Of a DNA stretch of 64,000 bases, positions 27,445 to 36,067 are shown piece by piece. Each line of letters starts with the position of its first letter. The first letter of the stretch is position 1. The stretch spans positions 31,957 through 95,956 of the forward strand of contig DASXKV010000001.1 in NCBI GenBank assembly GCA_036496605.1. The letters run 5' to 3'. The notes beneath the pieces are model-generated. The model did not search any database. It was not told the origin of the DNA and worked only from the letters and a program-made list of their open reading frames with translations. Position numbers and translations under genes: made by a program. Origin of the DNA: Gemmatimonadaceae bacterium. Lineage in GTDB: Bacteria > Gemmatimonadota > Gemmatimonadetes > Gemmatimonadales > Gemmatimonadaceae.

Positions 27445-28317
27445 TCAAACCAGCAGCGTCATTCCCTCCGCCGCCGCCAAAACTTCGAGAGTACCACCTC
27501 GGCGCGCGGCAAGTGCGCGACACTCGTCCACACGCCGATCCACTTCGTCGTCACTCCGCTCGGGCTTGTGGTGATAGAGCACGAGCTGCTCTACCTCAGC
27601 CTCCAGCGCCAACTCGACTGCCTCGTTGTACGTCGAATGTCCCCAGCCGCGAAAATGATCATACTCCTCCGCGGTGTACATGGTGTCGTGCACCAGGACA
27701 CTTGCGTCACGAACGAACTCGACGAGCCCATCGCGCCAGGCTTCGCGTCGGTCGTACTTGGCGCCTGGCCCGAGCTCATTGTCCGAGATGTAAACAAGAG
27801 GACGATTTCCGTCGCTCTGCTCGGTAAATCGGTACCCAAGGGCGCCGCCTGGATGCCTGACTTGATAGGCGCGCACTTCGTAACCGTTTCCTTGACGGCA
27901 TTCGTCTGCGATTTCGGAGAAGTTGATGGTGGCGTTCAATTCCTCGAACGCGACCGGGAAAACCACGGGCGACATCTGGTCACGGACGACGCGGCCGATA
28001 TCGGTTTGGAGTGCCTTGGCGCCCCAGATCGTGAAGTGATTTCCACGCTGAAAAATGGGACCAAAAAAGGGTATTCCCTGGATGTGATCCCAGTGAGCGT
28101 GGGTCAGGAAGATGTCGCCGGCGATTGGCGCGCCGTTCGCGCGCGAGATGAGGGAGCGTCCGAGCTCTCGAATTCCGGTGCCGGCATCGAGGATGATGAG
28201 CCATCCTTCCGAGGTCCGCACTTCAACGCAGGGGGTGTTACCCCCGTAGCGGACCGTGTCGCGCCCCGGCGTCGGGATCGAGCCCCGCGTCCCCCAAAAT
28301 TGTAGTCGCAAGCTCAT
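27445..28317 (-). CDS. MBL-fold metallo-hydrolase, possible cyclic nucleotide phosphodiesterase
   Basis: 290 residues. The metallo-beta-lactamase zinc motif THAHWDHIQG lies near residue 72, with further ligands in VRHPGG, HDTMY and YHHKP. The opening LRLQFWGTRGSIPTPG is typical of a large group of MBL proteins that includes class II cyclic nucleotide phosphodiesterase-like members and tRNase Z-like members. It has no exosite loop for tRNA. It lies downstream of a cAMP-type CRP regulator on the same strand with a CRP-like site in between, so a link to cAMP signalling is plausible but unproven. Confidence 0.85.
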   Translation of the reverse strand: MSLRLQFWGTRGSIPTPGRDTVRYGGNTPCVEVRTSEGWLIILDAGTGIRELGRSLISRANGAPIAGDIFLTHAHWDHIQGIPFFGPIFQRGNHFTIWGAKALQTDIGRVVRDQMSPVVFPVAFEELNATINFSEIADECRQGNGYEVRAYQVRHPGGALGYRFTEQSDGNRPLVYISDNELGPGAKYDRREAWRDGLVEFVRDASVLVHDTMYTAEEYDHFRGWGHSTYNEAVELALEAEVEQLVLYHHKPERSDDEVDRRVDECRALAARRGGTLEVLAAAEGMTLLV

Positions 28318-28326
28318 TGCGTACCG

Positions 28327-28403
28327 CCTTGGCGCGCGACCGACACGATGTCGGCATCGAACGCGCCAAGGCTAGGAAGGCTGTCACGACACCCCCGTGA
28401 CAG
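28327..28403. other. Two adjacent strong hairpins between crp and the MBL gene
   Basis: CCTTGGCGCG (28327-28336) pairs with CGCGCCAAGG (28362-28371) and encloses an inner CCGACA/TGTCGG stem (28340-28354). A second hairpin, CTGTCACG (28381-28388) with CGTGACAG (28396-28403), follows. Neither has a T-tract on the minus strand, so they are not typical intrinsic terminators; they could attenuate or stabilise the transcript. Confidence 0.6.
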
Positions 28404-28411
28404 TTATCACA
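28396..28411. promoter_or_regulatory. CRP-type operator GTGA-N6-TCAC
   Basis: GTGA (28397-28400), six bases CAGTTA, and TCAC (28407-28410) form the core of the Escherichia coli CRP consensus exactly, with the outer A of the consensus present on one side. The site starts 4 nt downstream of the crp-like stop codon and is centred about 86 bp upstream of the MBL gene start. Part of it also forms the arm of a hairpin, so chance overlap with that structure is possible. Confidence 0.5.
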
Positions 28412-28413
28412 GC

Positions 28414-29103
28414 TTACATGCGGACTTGCGCCCGCTGCTCGAGGGCGGATCGATCGGCAAGAGCGATGCGACGGCGCTCGACGGTGATCCAGCCGGCGTC
28501 CTGGAAATCCTTCATCGCGCGTGACACCGTCTCGCGGCTGGCGCCAATCATTTGCGCGATGGTCTGGTGGGTTAGCGTTTTCTCAATTGCGTTCGTGCCG
28601 CTCTCCTCGGCAAGGTCGAGCAGGAGCCGGGCGATCCGCCCCGGGACATCGAGGAGAACCAGCCCGCCGATCTTATCGTCTGCCCGGCGCAACCGGCGGG
28701 ACAATTCGGTGAGCAGCGACCACGCGACGCTCGGCGAGGATTCGACTCGCTTGCGAAAATCCTCACGACGCAATACGAGCAGGTTCGAGTCTTCCATGGC
28801 GATGACGTGCGCGGAGCGCGGCCGGTCATCGATGAGTGAGAGCTCACCGAAGTATTCGCCGACGCCGAGCACGCCAAGAATCACCTCGCGGCCATCTTCG
28901 CCGATGAGAACGACCTTCACGCGGCCGTCGCGCACGACGAATAACGAGTCGCCGGGATCATCTTCGAAGAGAATGACGCTTCCCTTCGGATACGACTTCT
29001 CGCGCGTCACCTCGGCGAAGCGTTCGAGCTCGACGCGATCGAGTCCGTTGAACAGCGGAACCGTCGCCAGAAAATCGACGTTCTGAGTGGTCACCTGGCT
29101 CAC
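28414..29103 (-). CDS. crp: CRP/FNR-family transcription factor, cAMP-binding type
   Basis: 229 residues. The cyclic-nucleotide domain (about 12-130) has [16 protein letters not shown], in which the Arg-Ser pair matches the residues of E. coli CRP that hold cAMP phosphate; FNR-type cysteines are absent. The helix-turn-helix (about 180-205) reads [14 protein letters not shown], with the SRETV recognition residues of CRP that contact GTGA. It should therefore regulate cAMP-dependent genes through TGTGA-type sites, one of which lies just downstream. It is divergent from rpmE with about 170 bp between the start codons. The symbol is given by motif match, not by proven orthology. Confidence 0.85.
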   Translation of the reverse strand: MSQVTTQNVDFLATVPLFNGLDRVELERFAEVTREKSYPKGSVILFEDDPGDSLFVVRDGRVKVVLIGEDGREVILGVLGVGEYFGELSLIDDRPRSAHVIAMEDSNLLVLRREDFRKRVESSPSVAWSLLTELSRRLRRADDKIGGLVLLDVPGRIARLLLDLAEESGTNAIEKTLTHQTIAQMIGASRETVSRAMKDFQDAGWITVERRRIALADRSALEQRAQVRM

Positions 29104-29211
29104 GAGGACTCCGTCGGACGCGAAGAAACGGTGGACTTGATGCGGGCGCTCTGGCCGGGCCGAAGTTACGCGCGCCGAGGGCCGGTGTCAAACTTCCAAC
29201 CCATTGTCGGC

Positions 29212-29241
29212 TTGTCTTTTACGCTAATGACCGGATATATT
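29212..29241 (+). promoter_or_regulatory. Probable housekeeping promoter of the rpmE-prfA-prmC operon
   Basis: TTGTCT (29212-29217) and TATATT (29236-29241) are spaced by 18 bp, close to the sigma-70 consensus, and the -10 box ends 35 bp before the rpmE start. The stretch is AT-rich compared with its surroundings. Confidence 0.5.
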
Positions 29242-29276
29242 TCGCAGCTGTTTCATCCCGTACATCGAGGTTCGCA

Positions 29277-29483
29277 ATGAAAACCGATATCCATCCCGAG
29301 TACCATACGGCGACTGTAAAGTGCGCCTGCGGCAATACGTTCCAGACTCGATCGACTCAGGCCGAGATTCACACGGACGTCTGCTCGCAGTGTCACCCGT
29401 TCTTTACAGGCAAGCAGCGCCTGGTAGATACTGCCGGACGCGTCGAGCGGTTCAGGCAGAAATTCGGCAAGCAGTCGAGCTGA
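29277..29483 (+). CDS. rpmE: 50S ribosomal protein L31
   Basis: 68 residues, standard length. Zinc-binding cysteines are present as CACG (near 16) and CSQC (near 36-39), so this is the C+ (zinc-containing) form rather than the zinc-free YkgM type. The conserved [20 protein letters not shown] follows. First gene of an operon with prfA and prmC, an arrangement found in several phyla. Confidence 0.97.
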   Translation: MKTDIHPEYHTATVKCACGNTFQTRSTQAEIHTDVCSQCHPFFTGKQRLVDTAGRVERFRQKFGKQSS

Positions 29484-29492
29484 GGCTCGATC

Positions 29493-30551
29493 CTGTCACT
29501 TCGAGACCGACTCGCCGACGTACTGGCTCGCGCGGCCGAGGTCGAGCGGGCTCTGGCTGATCCGGTTACGCTCCGTGACTCGCACAAGCTGGCCGACCTG
29601 GGCCGAGAGCACCGACGTCTCGCTCCCGCTGTCGAGCTGGCAGGCCGACTCCGCAAATACGAAGACGAGCTCGCGCAAGTACGCGAGCTCGTTCTCGTTG
29701 ACGACCCTGAGCTCGTCGAGGAAGCGCGCGCAGAGCTGGGCCGACTCGAGCCGTGCATTGCGAAGCTCGAGGAGCAACTCAAGCCGCTTGTCGTTCCACG
29801 CGATCCGCTTGACGATCGGAATGCAATCGTCGAGATCCGCGCCGGCACGGGCGGAGACGAGGCCGCCCTGTTCGCCGCGGACCTGTACCGGATGTATGAG
29901 CGATTCCTGACGCGCACGGGCTTCAAGTTGGAGACGATTACGCTCTCGTCAGGCGTCCTCAACGGAATCAAGGAAGCGGTGTTCAAGGTCATTGGCGCGG
30001 GCGCCTATGGCCTGGTCCGATGGGAGTCCGGCGTCCACCGCGTGCAGCGCGTCCCCGCGACGGAAAGTCAGGGTCGAATCCATACGTCGGCGGCAACGGT
30101 GGCCGTGCTTCCCGAGGCCGAAGACGTGGATATCAAGATCGAAGACAAGGATCTTCGCATCGATGTGTTTCGTGCCGGTGGTCCCGGGGGGCAGGGCGTC
30201 AACACGACTGACTCCGCCGTACGCATCACGCACCTGCCGACGGGGATCGAGGTCAAGCAGCAGGATCAGCGTTCGCAAATTCAAAACAAAGCGAAAGCGA
30301 TGGAGATTCTGCGCGCGCGCCTGCTCGACATGCGGGTCGCGGAACAGGAAGCAGAGCGTGCCCGCATGCGAAAGACCCAGGTCGGCACGGGCGATCGATC
30401 GGCCAAGGTTCGGACGTACAATTTTCCGCAGAGTCGTGTGACCGATCATCGCATCGGTTTCACGTCCCACAATCTGCCGGCAATTCTGGATGGCGCGCTC
30501 GAGCCGGTGATCGATGCGCTGCGAATGGCCGAGGACGAGGAGCGATCGTGA
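29493..30551 (+). CDS. prfA: Peptide chain release factor 1, apparent CTG start
   Basis: 352 residues from CTG 29493. RF1 homology starts immediately with [17 protein letters not shown] and continues without break; the frame back to the rpmE stop (29481) contains no ATG, GTG or TTG, and none occurs in frame until an ATG at 29892, far inside the conserved region. TGAGG (29481-29485) lies 7 nt before the CTG. Domains: N-terminal coiled region, the GGDEAALFA segment, the PAT codon-recognition tripeptide typical of RF1 (near 188) and the GGQ peptidyl-hydrolysis loop (near 232-234, [16 protein letters not shown]). It terminates at UAA and UAG. The 3' end overlaps prmC. Confidence 0.95.
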   Translation: MSLRDRLADVLARAAEVERALADPVTLRDSHKLADLGREHRRLAPAVELAGRLRKYEDELAQVRELVLVDDPELVEEARAELGRLEPCIAKLEEQLKPLVVPRDPLDDRNAIVEIRAGTGGDEAALFAADLYRMYERFLTRTGFKLETITLSSGVLNGIKEAVFKVIGAGAYGLVRWESGVHRVQRVPATESQGRIHTSAATVAVLPEAEDVDIKIEDKDLRIDVFRAGGPGGQGVNTTDSAVRITHLPTGIEVKQQDQRSQIQNKAKAMEILRARLLDMRVAEQEAERARMRKTQVGTGDRSAKVRTYNFPQSRVTDHRIGFTSHNLPAILDGALEPVIDALRMAEDEERS

Positions 30552-31462
30552 GCGAGCCCTCACCGTCGCGTCAGGCAGTGACGACGCGTCCAGGCTCGAT
30601 CGGCGCGCTCGTCGAGGAGCTTGCGGTGGTGCTTCGCCAGGGCGCTTTCGGCGCTCGTGAGGCAGAGCACGAGGCGCGCGAGATCGTCGCCGCCTTGTAT
30701 GACGTGCCCCGGTTCTGGCCAGCGGCGAACGCACACGTGCCGGTCGAATCGGAAATGTGGCCGCGTGCGCGGGCGGCGGCAGCCAAACGCGCGCGCGGCG
30801 CGCCGCTCGCCTACGCGGTCGGCCGCGCGCCGTTCCGTCATCTGACGCTGGACGTCGATGAGCGTGTGCTCATTCCTCGGCCCGAGACCGAGCTGCTCGT
30901 CGATCTGGTGCTGGAGCGCGCGGCGGCGCGCGCCCAAGTCGTCGTCGACGTCGGGACGGGCTCGGGCGCGATCGCACTCGCACTCGCCTCGGAGGGATCC
31001 TACGGCGAAGTCGTCGGCACGGACGTATCGCGCGACGCGCTGGCCGTCGCCCGGGCGAACGCCGAGATGCTCCGCGCGCGCGGCGCGCTGCGTGCGCACG
31101 TTTCGCTCGAGCACGGATCGCTGCTCGCTCCCCTCACCGCGACGAAGCGGACGGCGCACGTCGTTGTCTCGAACCCACCGTACATCGCGTACGATGAGTC
31201 GTCGCAACTTCCGCGAGATGTCCGGGACTGGGAGCCGCCGCTCGCGCTCTTCAGCGGCGGTCAGGGGCTCGACGTCTCGGCGCGACTCGTGCGCGATGCC
31301 GGCGATGTGCTCGTTGCTGGGGGATTGTTGGCGCTCGAGGTCGATGCGCGGCGCGCATCACTCGTCGCCGAGTGCGTCGCGCACGATGCACGCTATCGTG
31401 ACATAGGCGTCCACCTCGACCTCACTGGGCGCGAGCGCTTCGTGCTCGCCGTCCGTCGCTAG
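30548..31462 (+). CDS. prmC: Release factor glutamine methyltransferase PrmC
   Basis: 304 residues. SAM-binding motif [16 protein letters not shown] (about 137-152) and the catalytic NPPY (near 208) are diagnostic of the glutamine/adenine N-methyltransferases; the N-terminal helical domain with RPETELLVD fits PrmC. It methylates the glutamine of the GGQ motif in release factors, matching the neighbour prfA with which it overlaps (GTGA). Confidence 0.95.
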   Translation: MSEPSPSRQAVTTRPGSIGALVEELAVVLRQGAFGAREAEHEAREIVAALYDVPRFWPAANAHVPVESEMWPRARAAAAKRARGAPLAYAVGRAPFRHLTLDVDERVLIPRPETELLVDLVLERAAARAQVVVDVGTGSGAIALALASEGSYGEVVGTDVSRDALAVARANAEMLRARGALRAHVSLEHGSLLAPLTATKRTAHVVVSNPPYIAYDESSQLPRDVRDWEPPLALFSGGQGLDVSARLVRDAGDVLVAGGLLALEVDARRASLVAECVAHDARYRDIGVHLDLTGRERFVLAVRR

Positions 31463-31489
31463 TCGCGTCGCACGTACTCTGGAGAACGA

Positions 31490-31840
31490 ATGATCGAAGA
31501 CAAAGCCAAGGACCTGGGTCGCACGATCGGGCAGAGCACGGAGTACAAGGAAGTGCGGCGAGCGAGCGACGCGTTGAACGAGGATCACGAGACGGTCACG
31601 TTGCTGCAGCAGATGGAGCAGCTTCGGCTCGAAGCGCAACGCTTGCTGCAACGTGGCGAGCGGCCGACCGAGGAGATGGAACGCAAGCTCGATACGTTGC
31701 TCTCGCAGATTCAGTCGAAGACGACGTATCAGCGTCTACTCGTCGCTCAGGAGAACTTCGACAAGGTGATGTCGAAGGTGAATGACTGGATTCTGGAAGG
31801 AATCGAGAAGGGAGCGACGAGCAGCATCATTACGTTGTGA
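31490..31840 (+). CDS. YlbF-family protein
   Basis: 116 residues, all predicted helical with a coiled-coil-like middle (about 30-75). Matches the YlbF/YmcA style (AKDLGRTIGQSTEYKEVRRA near the N-terminus and LLVAQENFDKVMSKVNDWI near the end). In Bacillus subtilis YlbF acts with YmcA and YaaT on RNase Y-dependent mRNA processing; its role in other phyla is unclear. It sits 27 bp after prmC and directly before a GGTTGGT repeat. Confidence 0.8.
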   Translation: MIEDKAKDLGRTIGQSTEYKEVRRASDALNEDHETVTLLQQMEQLRLEAQRLLQRGERPTEEMERKLDTLLSQIQSKTTYQRLLVAQENFDKVMSKVNDWILEGIEKGATSSIITL

Positions 31841-31930
31841 TTAGTGGTTGGTGGTTGGTGACATCAGTTGATTCAACCAGCAACGACCACCGCCAGCGAC
31901 CAACCACCACTAACCAGCCACCGATCACCA
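31841..31930. repeat. Intergenic low-complexity inverted repeat, GGTTGGT unit
   Basis: The left arm (31841-31860) reads TTAGTGGTTGGTGGTTGGTG; the right arm (about 31893-31921) reads as ACCAACCACCACTAACC units and is a near-perfect reverse complement. A centre of about 35 nt separates them. It begins at the base after the ylbF-type stop and ends 11 nt before the tmk start. Confidence 0.85.
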
Positions 31931-31941
31931 GTCCCTAACGA

Positions 31942-32592
31942 GTGCTGATCGTCTTCGAAGGCCCTGAGGGCGCCGGCAAGAGCACGCAGCTCCGGTTGCT
32001 GAGCGAATGGCTGGTCGCGCGCGGACACGATGTCGTCGCCGTTCGTGAGCCTGGAGGCACGGTGCTCGGTGACGAGATTCGTCGCATTCTGCTCGACCCC
32101 GACTCCGACATCGTACCGCCGGCTGAGGCACTGCTGTTCATGGCGTCGCGCGCGCAATTGGTCGAACGGGTACTGCGGCCCGCCGTGAACGCGGGATCGA
32201 TCGTGCTCGTGGATCGCTTCTTTCTCTCGACCTATGCGTATCAAGGTGCGGGTCGTGGGATTTCCGAGGATGATCTCGCTGCCGCGAATCGAATGGCGAC
32301 GGCAGGCTTGGCACCCGATCTCACGTTGCTGCTGGATCTCTCCGCCGACGAAGGTCTCGCTCGCGTCGCGCGACGCGGCGCGCACGACCGCATCGAGCGC
32401 GCAACGAACAGCTTTCATGCACGCGTGGCGGCAGAATTCAGACGATTCGCAACCGCTGAATGGCAGCACCAGCATCCCGAGTGCGGTCCGATCGTTGTCG
32501 TCGACGCACGCGACAGTGAGGGCGAGGTTTTCGCTCGCGTCCACGAGGTGCTGCGGTTGCACTGGCCCGCTTCTTTCCCTCTAGAGGTGTAG
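31942..32592 (+). CDS. tmk: Thymidylate kinase
   Basis: 216 residues from GTG 31942, where homology starts (LIVFEGPEGAGKSTQLRLL). The P-loop GPEGAGKS, the DRFFLSTYAYQG motif and the lid region near LARVARRGAHDRIE are all present. It phosphorylates dTMP to dTDP with ATP. Standard length. No strong ribosome site; CCTAACG lies directly before the start. Confidence 0.95.
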   Translation: MLIVFEGPEGAGKSTQLRLLSEWLVARGHDVVAVREPGGTVLGDEIRRILLDPDSDIVPPAEALLFMASRAQLVERVLRPAVNAGSIVLVDRFFLSTYAYQGAGRGISEDDLAAANRMATAGLAPDLTLLLDLSADEGLARVARRGAHDRIERATNSFHARVAAEFRRFATAEWQHQHPECGPIVVVDARDSEGEVFARVHEVLRLHWPASFPLEV

Positions 32593-32643
32593 TTCGCCCC
32601 TCTGTTGGAGGGCGATGCATCACCATCTAGGGAGAAGTAGCTG

Positions 32644-34230
32644 ATGCGCTCACGTGCAGTGATCGTCGCGGCCGTGTTTGCCGGCGCGCTCGTTTCCGGC
32701 GGCTGGCTCATGCAGGCCGGCTACGACGGATCAGGATCGAAGACTGGTGCCCGAGCACGGTTATTCGACGAAGTGCTCGCTCATGTCGAGAACTATTACG
32801 TCGACACGGTCAGCGAGCCGGATCTGTACCGGAAGGCCGTCGATGGCATGTTGCTCGAGTTGCATGATCCTCATTCGGTGTTTCTCCCGCCGGATCGCCT
32901 CGCGAAGTTGAACGAGAGTACGACGGGTCGTTATGCGGGCGTCGGCATTCAGATGGACGTTCGCGATGGTTGGATCACCGTCGTCGCACCGCTGCCGGGT
33001 ACGCCCGCGCAGCGCGCGGGCATTCTCACCGGTGATCGTGTCGTCGACATCGACGGGCGTTCGACGCATGCATGGTCATCCGACGAAGCGATCAAGGCGT
33101 TGCGCGGCTCGCCGGGCTCGTCCGTCGACCTAACGATCGAGCGCCCCGGCAACCCAATGCGCTTGCCCTTCACGCTGACGCGCGAAGAGATCCGCTTCCA
33201 TTCCGTGCAGCACGCGCTGATGCTGCGCGATAATATCGGCTACGTCGATCTCACGATCTTCAGCGAGAACTCGGATCAGGAGCTCCGGTCCGCAATCGAT
33301 TCGCTGCGCGGGAAAGGAATGCGCGCGCTGATGCTGGATCTGCGCGGTGACCCGGGCGGTCTTCTCGATCAGGGTGTCGCCGTCGCCGATCTATTCCTGA
33401 ATCCAGGGCAGAAGATCGTCAGCATGCGTGGACGCCGCCGCGAGGCGGATCGCGACTTCATCGATCGATTCCCGCAGGCGTGGCCGGATCTACCGCTCGT
33501 CGTGCTCGTGGACAGTGGAAGCGCGAGCGCATCCGAAATCGTCGCCGGTGCACTGCAAGATCACGATCGCGCGCTGATCGTCGGCACGATTTCGTATGGA
33601 AAGGGCAGCGCGCAGAGTCTCTTCCCCGTCTCGGACAGCGGCGCGTTGAAGTTGACGACGGCTCTCTGGTACACCCCATCGGGACGCAGCATCAACAAGG
33701 AGCATCTCAGCCCCGACGACGACGATCAGGATGCGGTGCGAGCCCTCGGCGGCGAAGCGCCGCGGCCGAGCTTCAAGACAGATGCTGGGCGAACGGTAAT
33801 GGGCGGTGGCGGCATCACTCCGGACGTACCGGTGAGCGATTCCGTCGAGGACGCGCAGGAGCTGATCCTCCAGGCGGCGCTCGGCAAGCACGTGGCCGAG
33901 TTTCGCGACGCACTCACCGGTGATGCGCTCGCGGTGAAAGCACGCGGCGTCGTAACATCACGGTCGTTCACGATCACGCCACAGATGCGAAACGAGCTCT
34001 ACGACCGCCTTCGTGCGAAGAAGGTCAATCTCCCGCGACCAGTCTTCGACACGAGCGCGCCGCTGATCGATCGCTTGCTGGCGGATCAGATCGCCCGTTA
34101 CGTGTTCGGCATGGACGCGGAATTCGAGCGCGTCGTGACTCGGGACCGCGACATCACCACAGCGTTGAGCATTCTCGAAAAAGCGCACACGCCCGAACAG
34201 CTGATGCGAGCGGGCACGCCGAAGCGCTAG
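32644..34230 (+). CDS. S41-family C-terminal processing peptidase (CtpA-like)
   Basis: 528 residues with an N-terminal signal anchor (about 5-25). N-terminal helical region to about 80, PDZ domain (about 95-180), then the S41 protease domain with catalytic Ser in DSGSASASEIV (near 297) and catalytic Lys in YGKGSAQ (near 319). The region from about 400 is a C-terminal extension of unknown role. It cleaves proteins from their C-terminus in the periplasm. A small GC-rich hairpin lies between tmk and this start (about 32594-32615). Confidence 0.93.
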   Translation: MRSRAVIVAAVFAGALVSGGWLMQAGYDGSGSKTGARARLFDEVLAHVENYYVDTVSEPDLYRKAVDGMLLELHDPHSVFLPPDRLAKLNESTTGRYAGVGIQMDVRDGWITVVAPLPGTPAQRAGILTGDRVVDIDGRSTHAWSSDEAIKALRGSPGSSVDLTIERPGNPMRLPFTLTREEIRFHSVQHALMLRDNIGYVDLTIFSENSDQELRSAIDSLRGKGMRALMLDLRGDPGGLLDQGVAVADLFLNPGQKIVSMRGRRREADRDFIDRFPQAWPDLPLVVLVDSGSASASEIVAGALQDHDRALIVGTISYGKGSAQSLFPVSDSGALKLTTALWYTPSGRSINKEHLSPDDDDQDAVRALGGEAPRPSFKTDAGRTVMGGGGITPDVPVSDSVEDAQELILQAALGKHVAEFRDALTGDALAVKARGVVTSRSFTITPQMRNELYDRLRAKKVNLPRPVFDTSAPLIDRLLADQIARYVFGMDAEFERVVTRDRDITTALSILEKAHTPEQLMRAGTPKR

Positions 34231-34233
34231 TCG

Positions 34234-34893
34234 TCAACGCTCCACGACGCGGACGCCCGGGGGTGGCGAGAAGGTAAACGCGCCGCGGTCCACGGGAACG
34301 TTGAGCTCGAGCGACGTGATGCGCACTCGCCGCGTGATGCCGCTCGACTCGACGGTCTCGAACTGGCGAATGAGACCGTCGTCGTCGTCGACCCAGATGG
34401 TCGCTTTCGTGAACAGCGCCTGCGTCTCGGACTTTGGCGTCAGAAGCAGCGCGTGCACGGCGTGGCCCGACACGGTGCCAGTGCCCGCGCTGCTCACATC
34501 GTAGCGACTGCGCGGATCGGTGAGGAACTCACCCGAAATGTCGAGGGGTAGCGTCGAAGCGTCCGCGGCCGAGCGCTTGATGACTTGTCCCGGAGAACTG
34601 CTGGGCAGGTAAACCCAGACCGACGCGCCATCCGACACGATCCGATCTCCCGACGGCTCGTTGAACCGGATCGCGAGTTTGTTCGGCCGCTGTTCCTGGA
34701 ATTCGCCGCGCGCGTTACCGGTCGAGCCAGTGAGTGAGTTCGTGATCGTCTGCTCGAACGACGCGCGAGCGGTTTTCACTTTGGCCCACGCTGCCACCGC
34801 GCGATCCAGCACGGCATCCGTCGATTGCGCCGCGAGCGCTCCCACGAGCGAGAACTGCATAACGAACACCAGGCTTATTGCGCGCAACCTCAT
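34234..34893 (-). CDS. lolA: Outer-membrane lipoprotein carrier protein LolA
   Basis: 219 residues with a signal peptide (cleavage after ALAAQ). The LolA beta-sheet core is recognised from ARASFEQTITNSLTGSTGNARGE reduced to its pattern, RPNKLAIRFNEP, DGASVWVYLPS and the late VRITSLELNVPVD. LolA takes lipoproteins from LolCDE across the periplasm to the outer membrane. It is convergent with the S41 gene, with stops 4 bp apart. Confidence 0.9.
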   Translation of the reverse strand: MRLRAISLVFVMQFSLVGALAAQSTDAVLDRAVAAWAKVKTARASFEQTITNSLTGSTGNARGEFQEQRPNKLAIRFNEPSGDRIVSDGASVWVYLPSSSPGQVIKRSAADASTLPLDISGEFLTDPRSRYDVSSAGTGTVSGHAVHALLLTPKSETQALFTKATIWVDDDDGLIRQFETVESSGITRRVRITSLELNVPVDRGAFTFSPPPGVRVVER

Positions 34894-34920
34894 TCGACCG
34901 CTCCGTGTGACCTGGCCCCT

Positions 34921-34965
34921 CCGCTCTAACCCCTAATAACCCCTAACCCCTCGCCCCCTCCCTTC
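34921..34965. repeat. C-rich single-arm repeat, CCCCTAA unit
   Basis: Repeated CCCCTAA/CCCCTAATAA/CCCCTAACC units lie between the DAHP synthase and lolA genes on the minus strand. This resembles one arm of the GGGGCTA-family repeats without a clear second arm. Confidence 0.6.
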
Positions 34966-34967
34966 GT

Positions 34968-36035
34968 CTACCCGACCGACAGCGTTGCCGTTCCGGCGAC
35001 ACGTGGGGCAGGCAATGTTGCCACGCTGCGGCCAATTGCATTGGCGATGGCCCGGAGCTCGGCGACGAGGCTCACGAATTGTTCCGGATACAGCGACTGC
35101 GCACCGTCAGAGAGAGCAACGTCGGGGTTCGGGTGCACCTCCACAATGATGCCGTCGGCGCCGGCCGCGATCGCCGCGCGCGCCATCGGCGTCACTTTGT
35201 CCCGAAGACCCGTCCCGTGGCTCGGATCCGCGATGATCGGCAGATGCGACAGTTTCTGTACGAGAGGAATCGCGGTGAGGTCCAGCAGGTTGCGGGTCAT
35301 CGTGTCGAAGCTGCGGACACCGCGCTCACAGAGAATGACCTGCTCGTTCCCTTCGGCGAGGATGTACTCGGCGCTCAGCAGCAGGTCGGTGATCGTCGCC
35401 GCCATGCCGCGCTTCAGCAGCACAGGCTTGCCGATGCGCCCCGCGGCACGGAGCAGCGAATAGTTCTGCATGTTACGAGCGCCGATCTGAACACAGTCGG
35501 CAATCTCGGCGACGAGATGCAGTCCCTCCTCATCGAGCGCCTCGGTCACGATGGCGAGGCCCGTCTCTCGGCGCGCCAGGGCGAGCAACTCGAGTCCGTG
35601 CTTGCCCATCCCCTGAAACGAATACGGTGAGCTGCGCGGCTTGAATGCGCCACCCCGCAACGCCGTCGCTCCCGCTTCGCGTACCTGCCGCGCTGCGGTC
35701 ACGATCTGGTGTTCCGACTCCACGGAGCAGGGGCCCGCGATGATTTGAATTTGCTCTCCACCGAACACGACGCCAGGCGCCAGTCGCACGAGCGTGTTCT
35801 CCTGCTTCCATTCTCGCGACACCTGCTTGTACGGCTTGCTGACGTGAATGACCTCGGCAACGCCAGGAAGCGCTTCGATGCGCGAGGCGTCGACGCGCCC
35901 GTCGTTGCCGACGAGGCCCACCGCCATGCGCTGCCCGCCGGGCATCGGCCGGGCGTGATATCCCATCTCTTCGATCACACGAACGACGCGGTCGATCTGT
36001 TCCGGCGTCGCGTGATTCTCCATGACGACGAGCAT
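34968..36035 (-). CDS. 3-deoxy-7-phosphoheptulonate synthase (DAHP synthase, type I-beta)
   Basis: 355 residues. A ferredoxin-like regulatory N-domain (about 1-75, MLVVMENHATPEQIDRVV) precedes the TIM-barrel synthase with IIAGPCSVES, GAFKPRSSPYSFQGMG and the metal/substrate motif ADPSHGTG near 270. It condenses PEP with erythrose-4-phosphate, the first step of aromatic amino acid synthesis. The N-domain in this subtype mediates feedback inhibition. The gene has no other aromatic pathway genes beside it. Confidence 0.94.
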   Translation of the reverse strand: MLVVMENHATPEQIDRVVRVIEEMGYHARPMPGGQRMAVGLVGNDGRVDASRIEALPGVAEVIHVSKPYKQVSREWKQENTLVRLAPGVVFGGEQIQIIAGPCSVESEHQIVTAARQVREAGATALRGGAFKPRSSPYSFQGMGKHGLELLALARRETGLAIVTEALDEEGLHLVAEIADCVQIGARNMQNYSLLRAAGRIGKPVLLKRGMAATITDLLLSAEYILAEGNEQVILCERGVRSFDTMTRNLLDLTAIPLVQKLSHLPIIADPSHGTGLRDKVTPMARAAIAAGADGIIVEVHPNPDVALSDGAQSLYPEQFVSLVAELRAIANAIGRSVATLPAPRVAGTATLSVG

Positions 36036-36067
36036 GCGAAAGAGGTGCTATGTGCGGGTGTTAGGTG

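Noticed and set aside
32594..32615. Hairpin between tmk and the S41 protease as an intrinsic terminator
   Set aside because: The stem has a bulge and no T-tract follows on either strand; listed only as a note under the protease.
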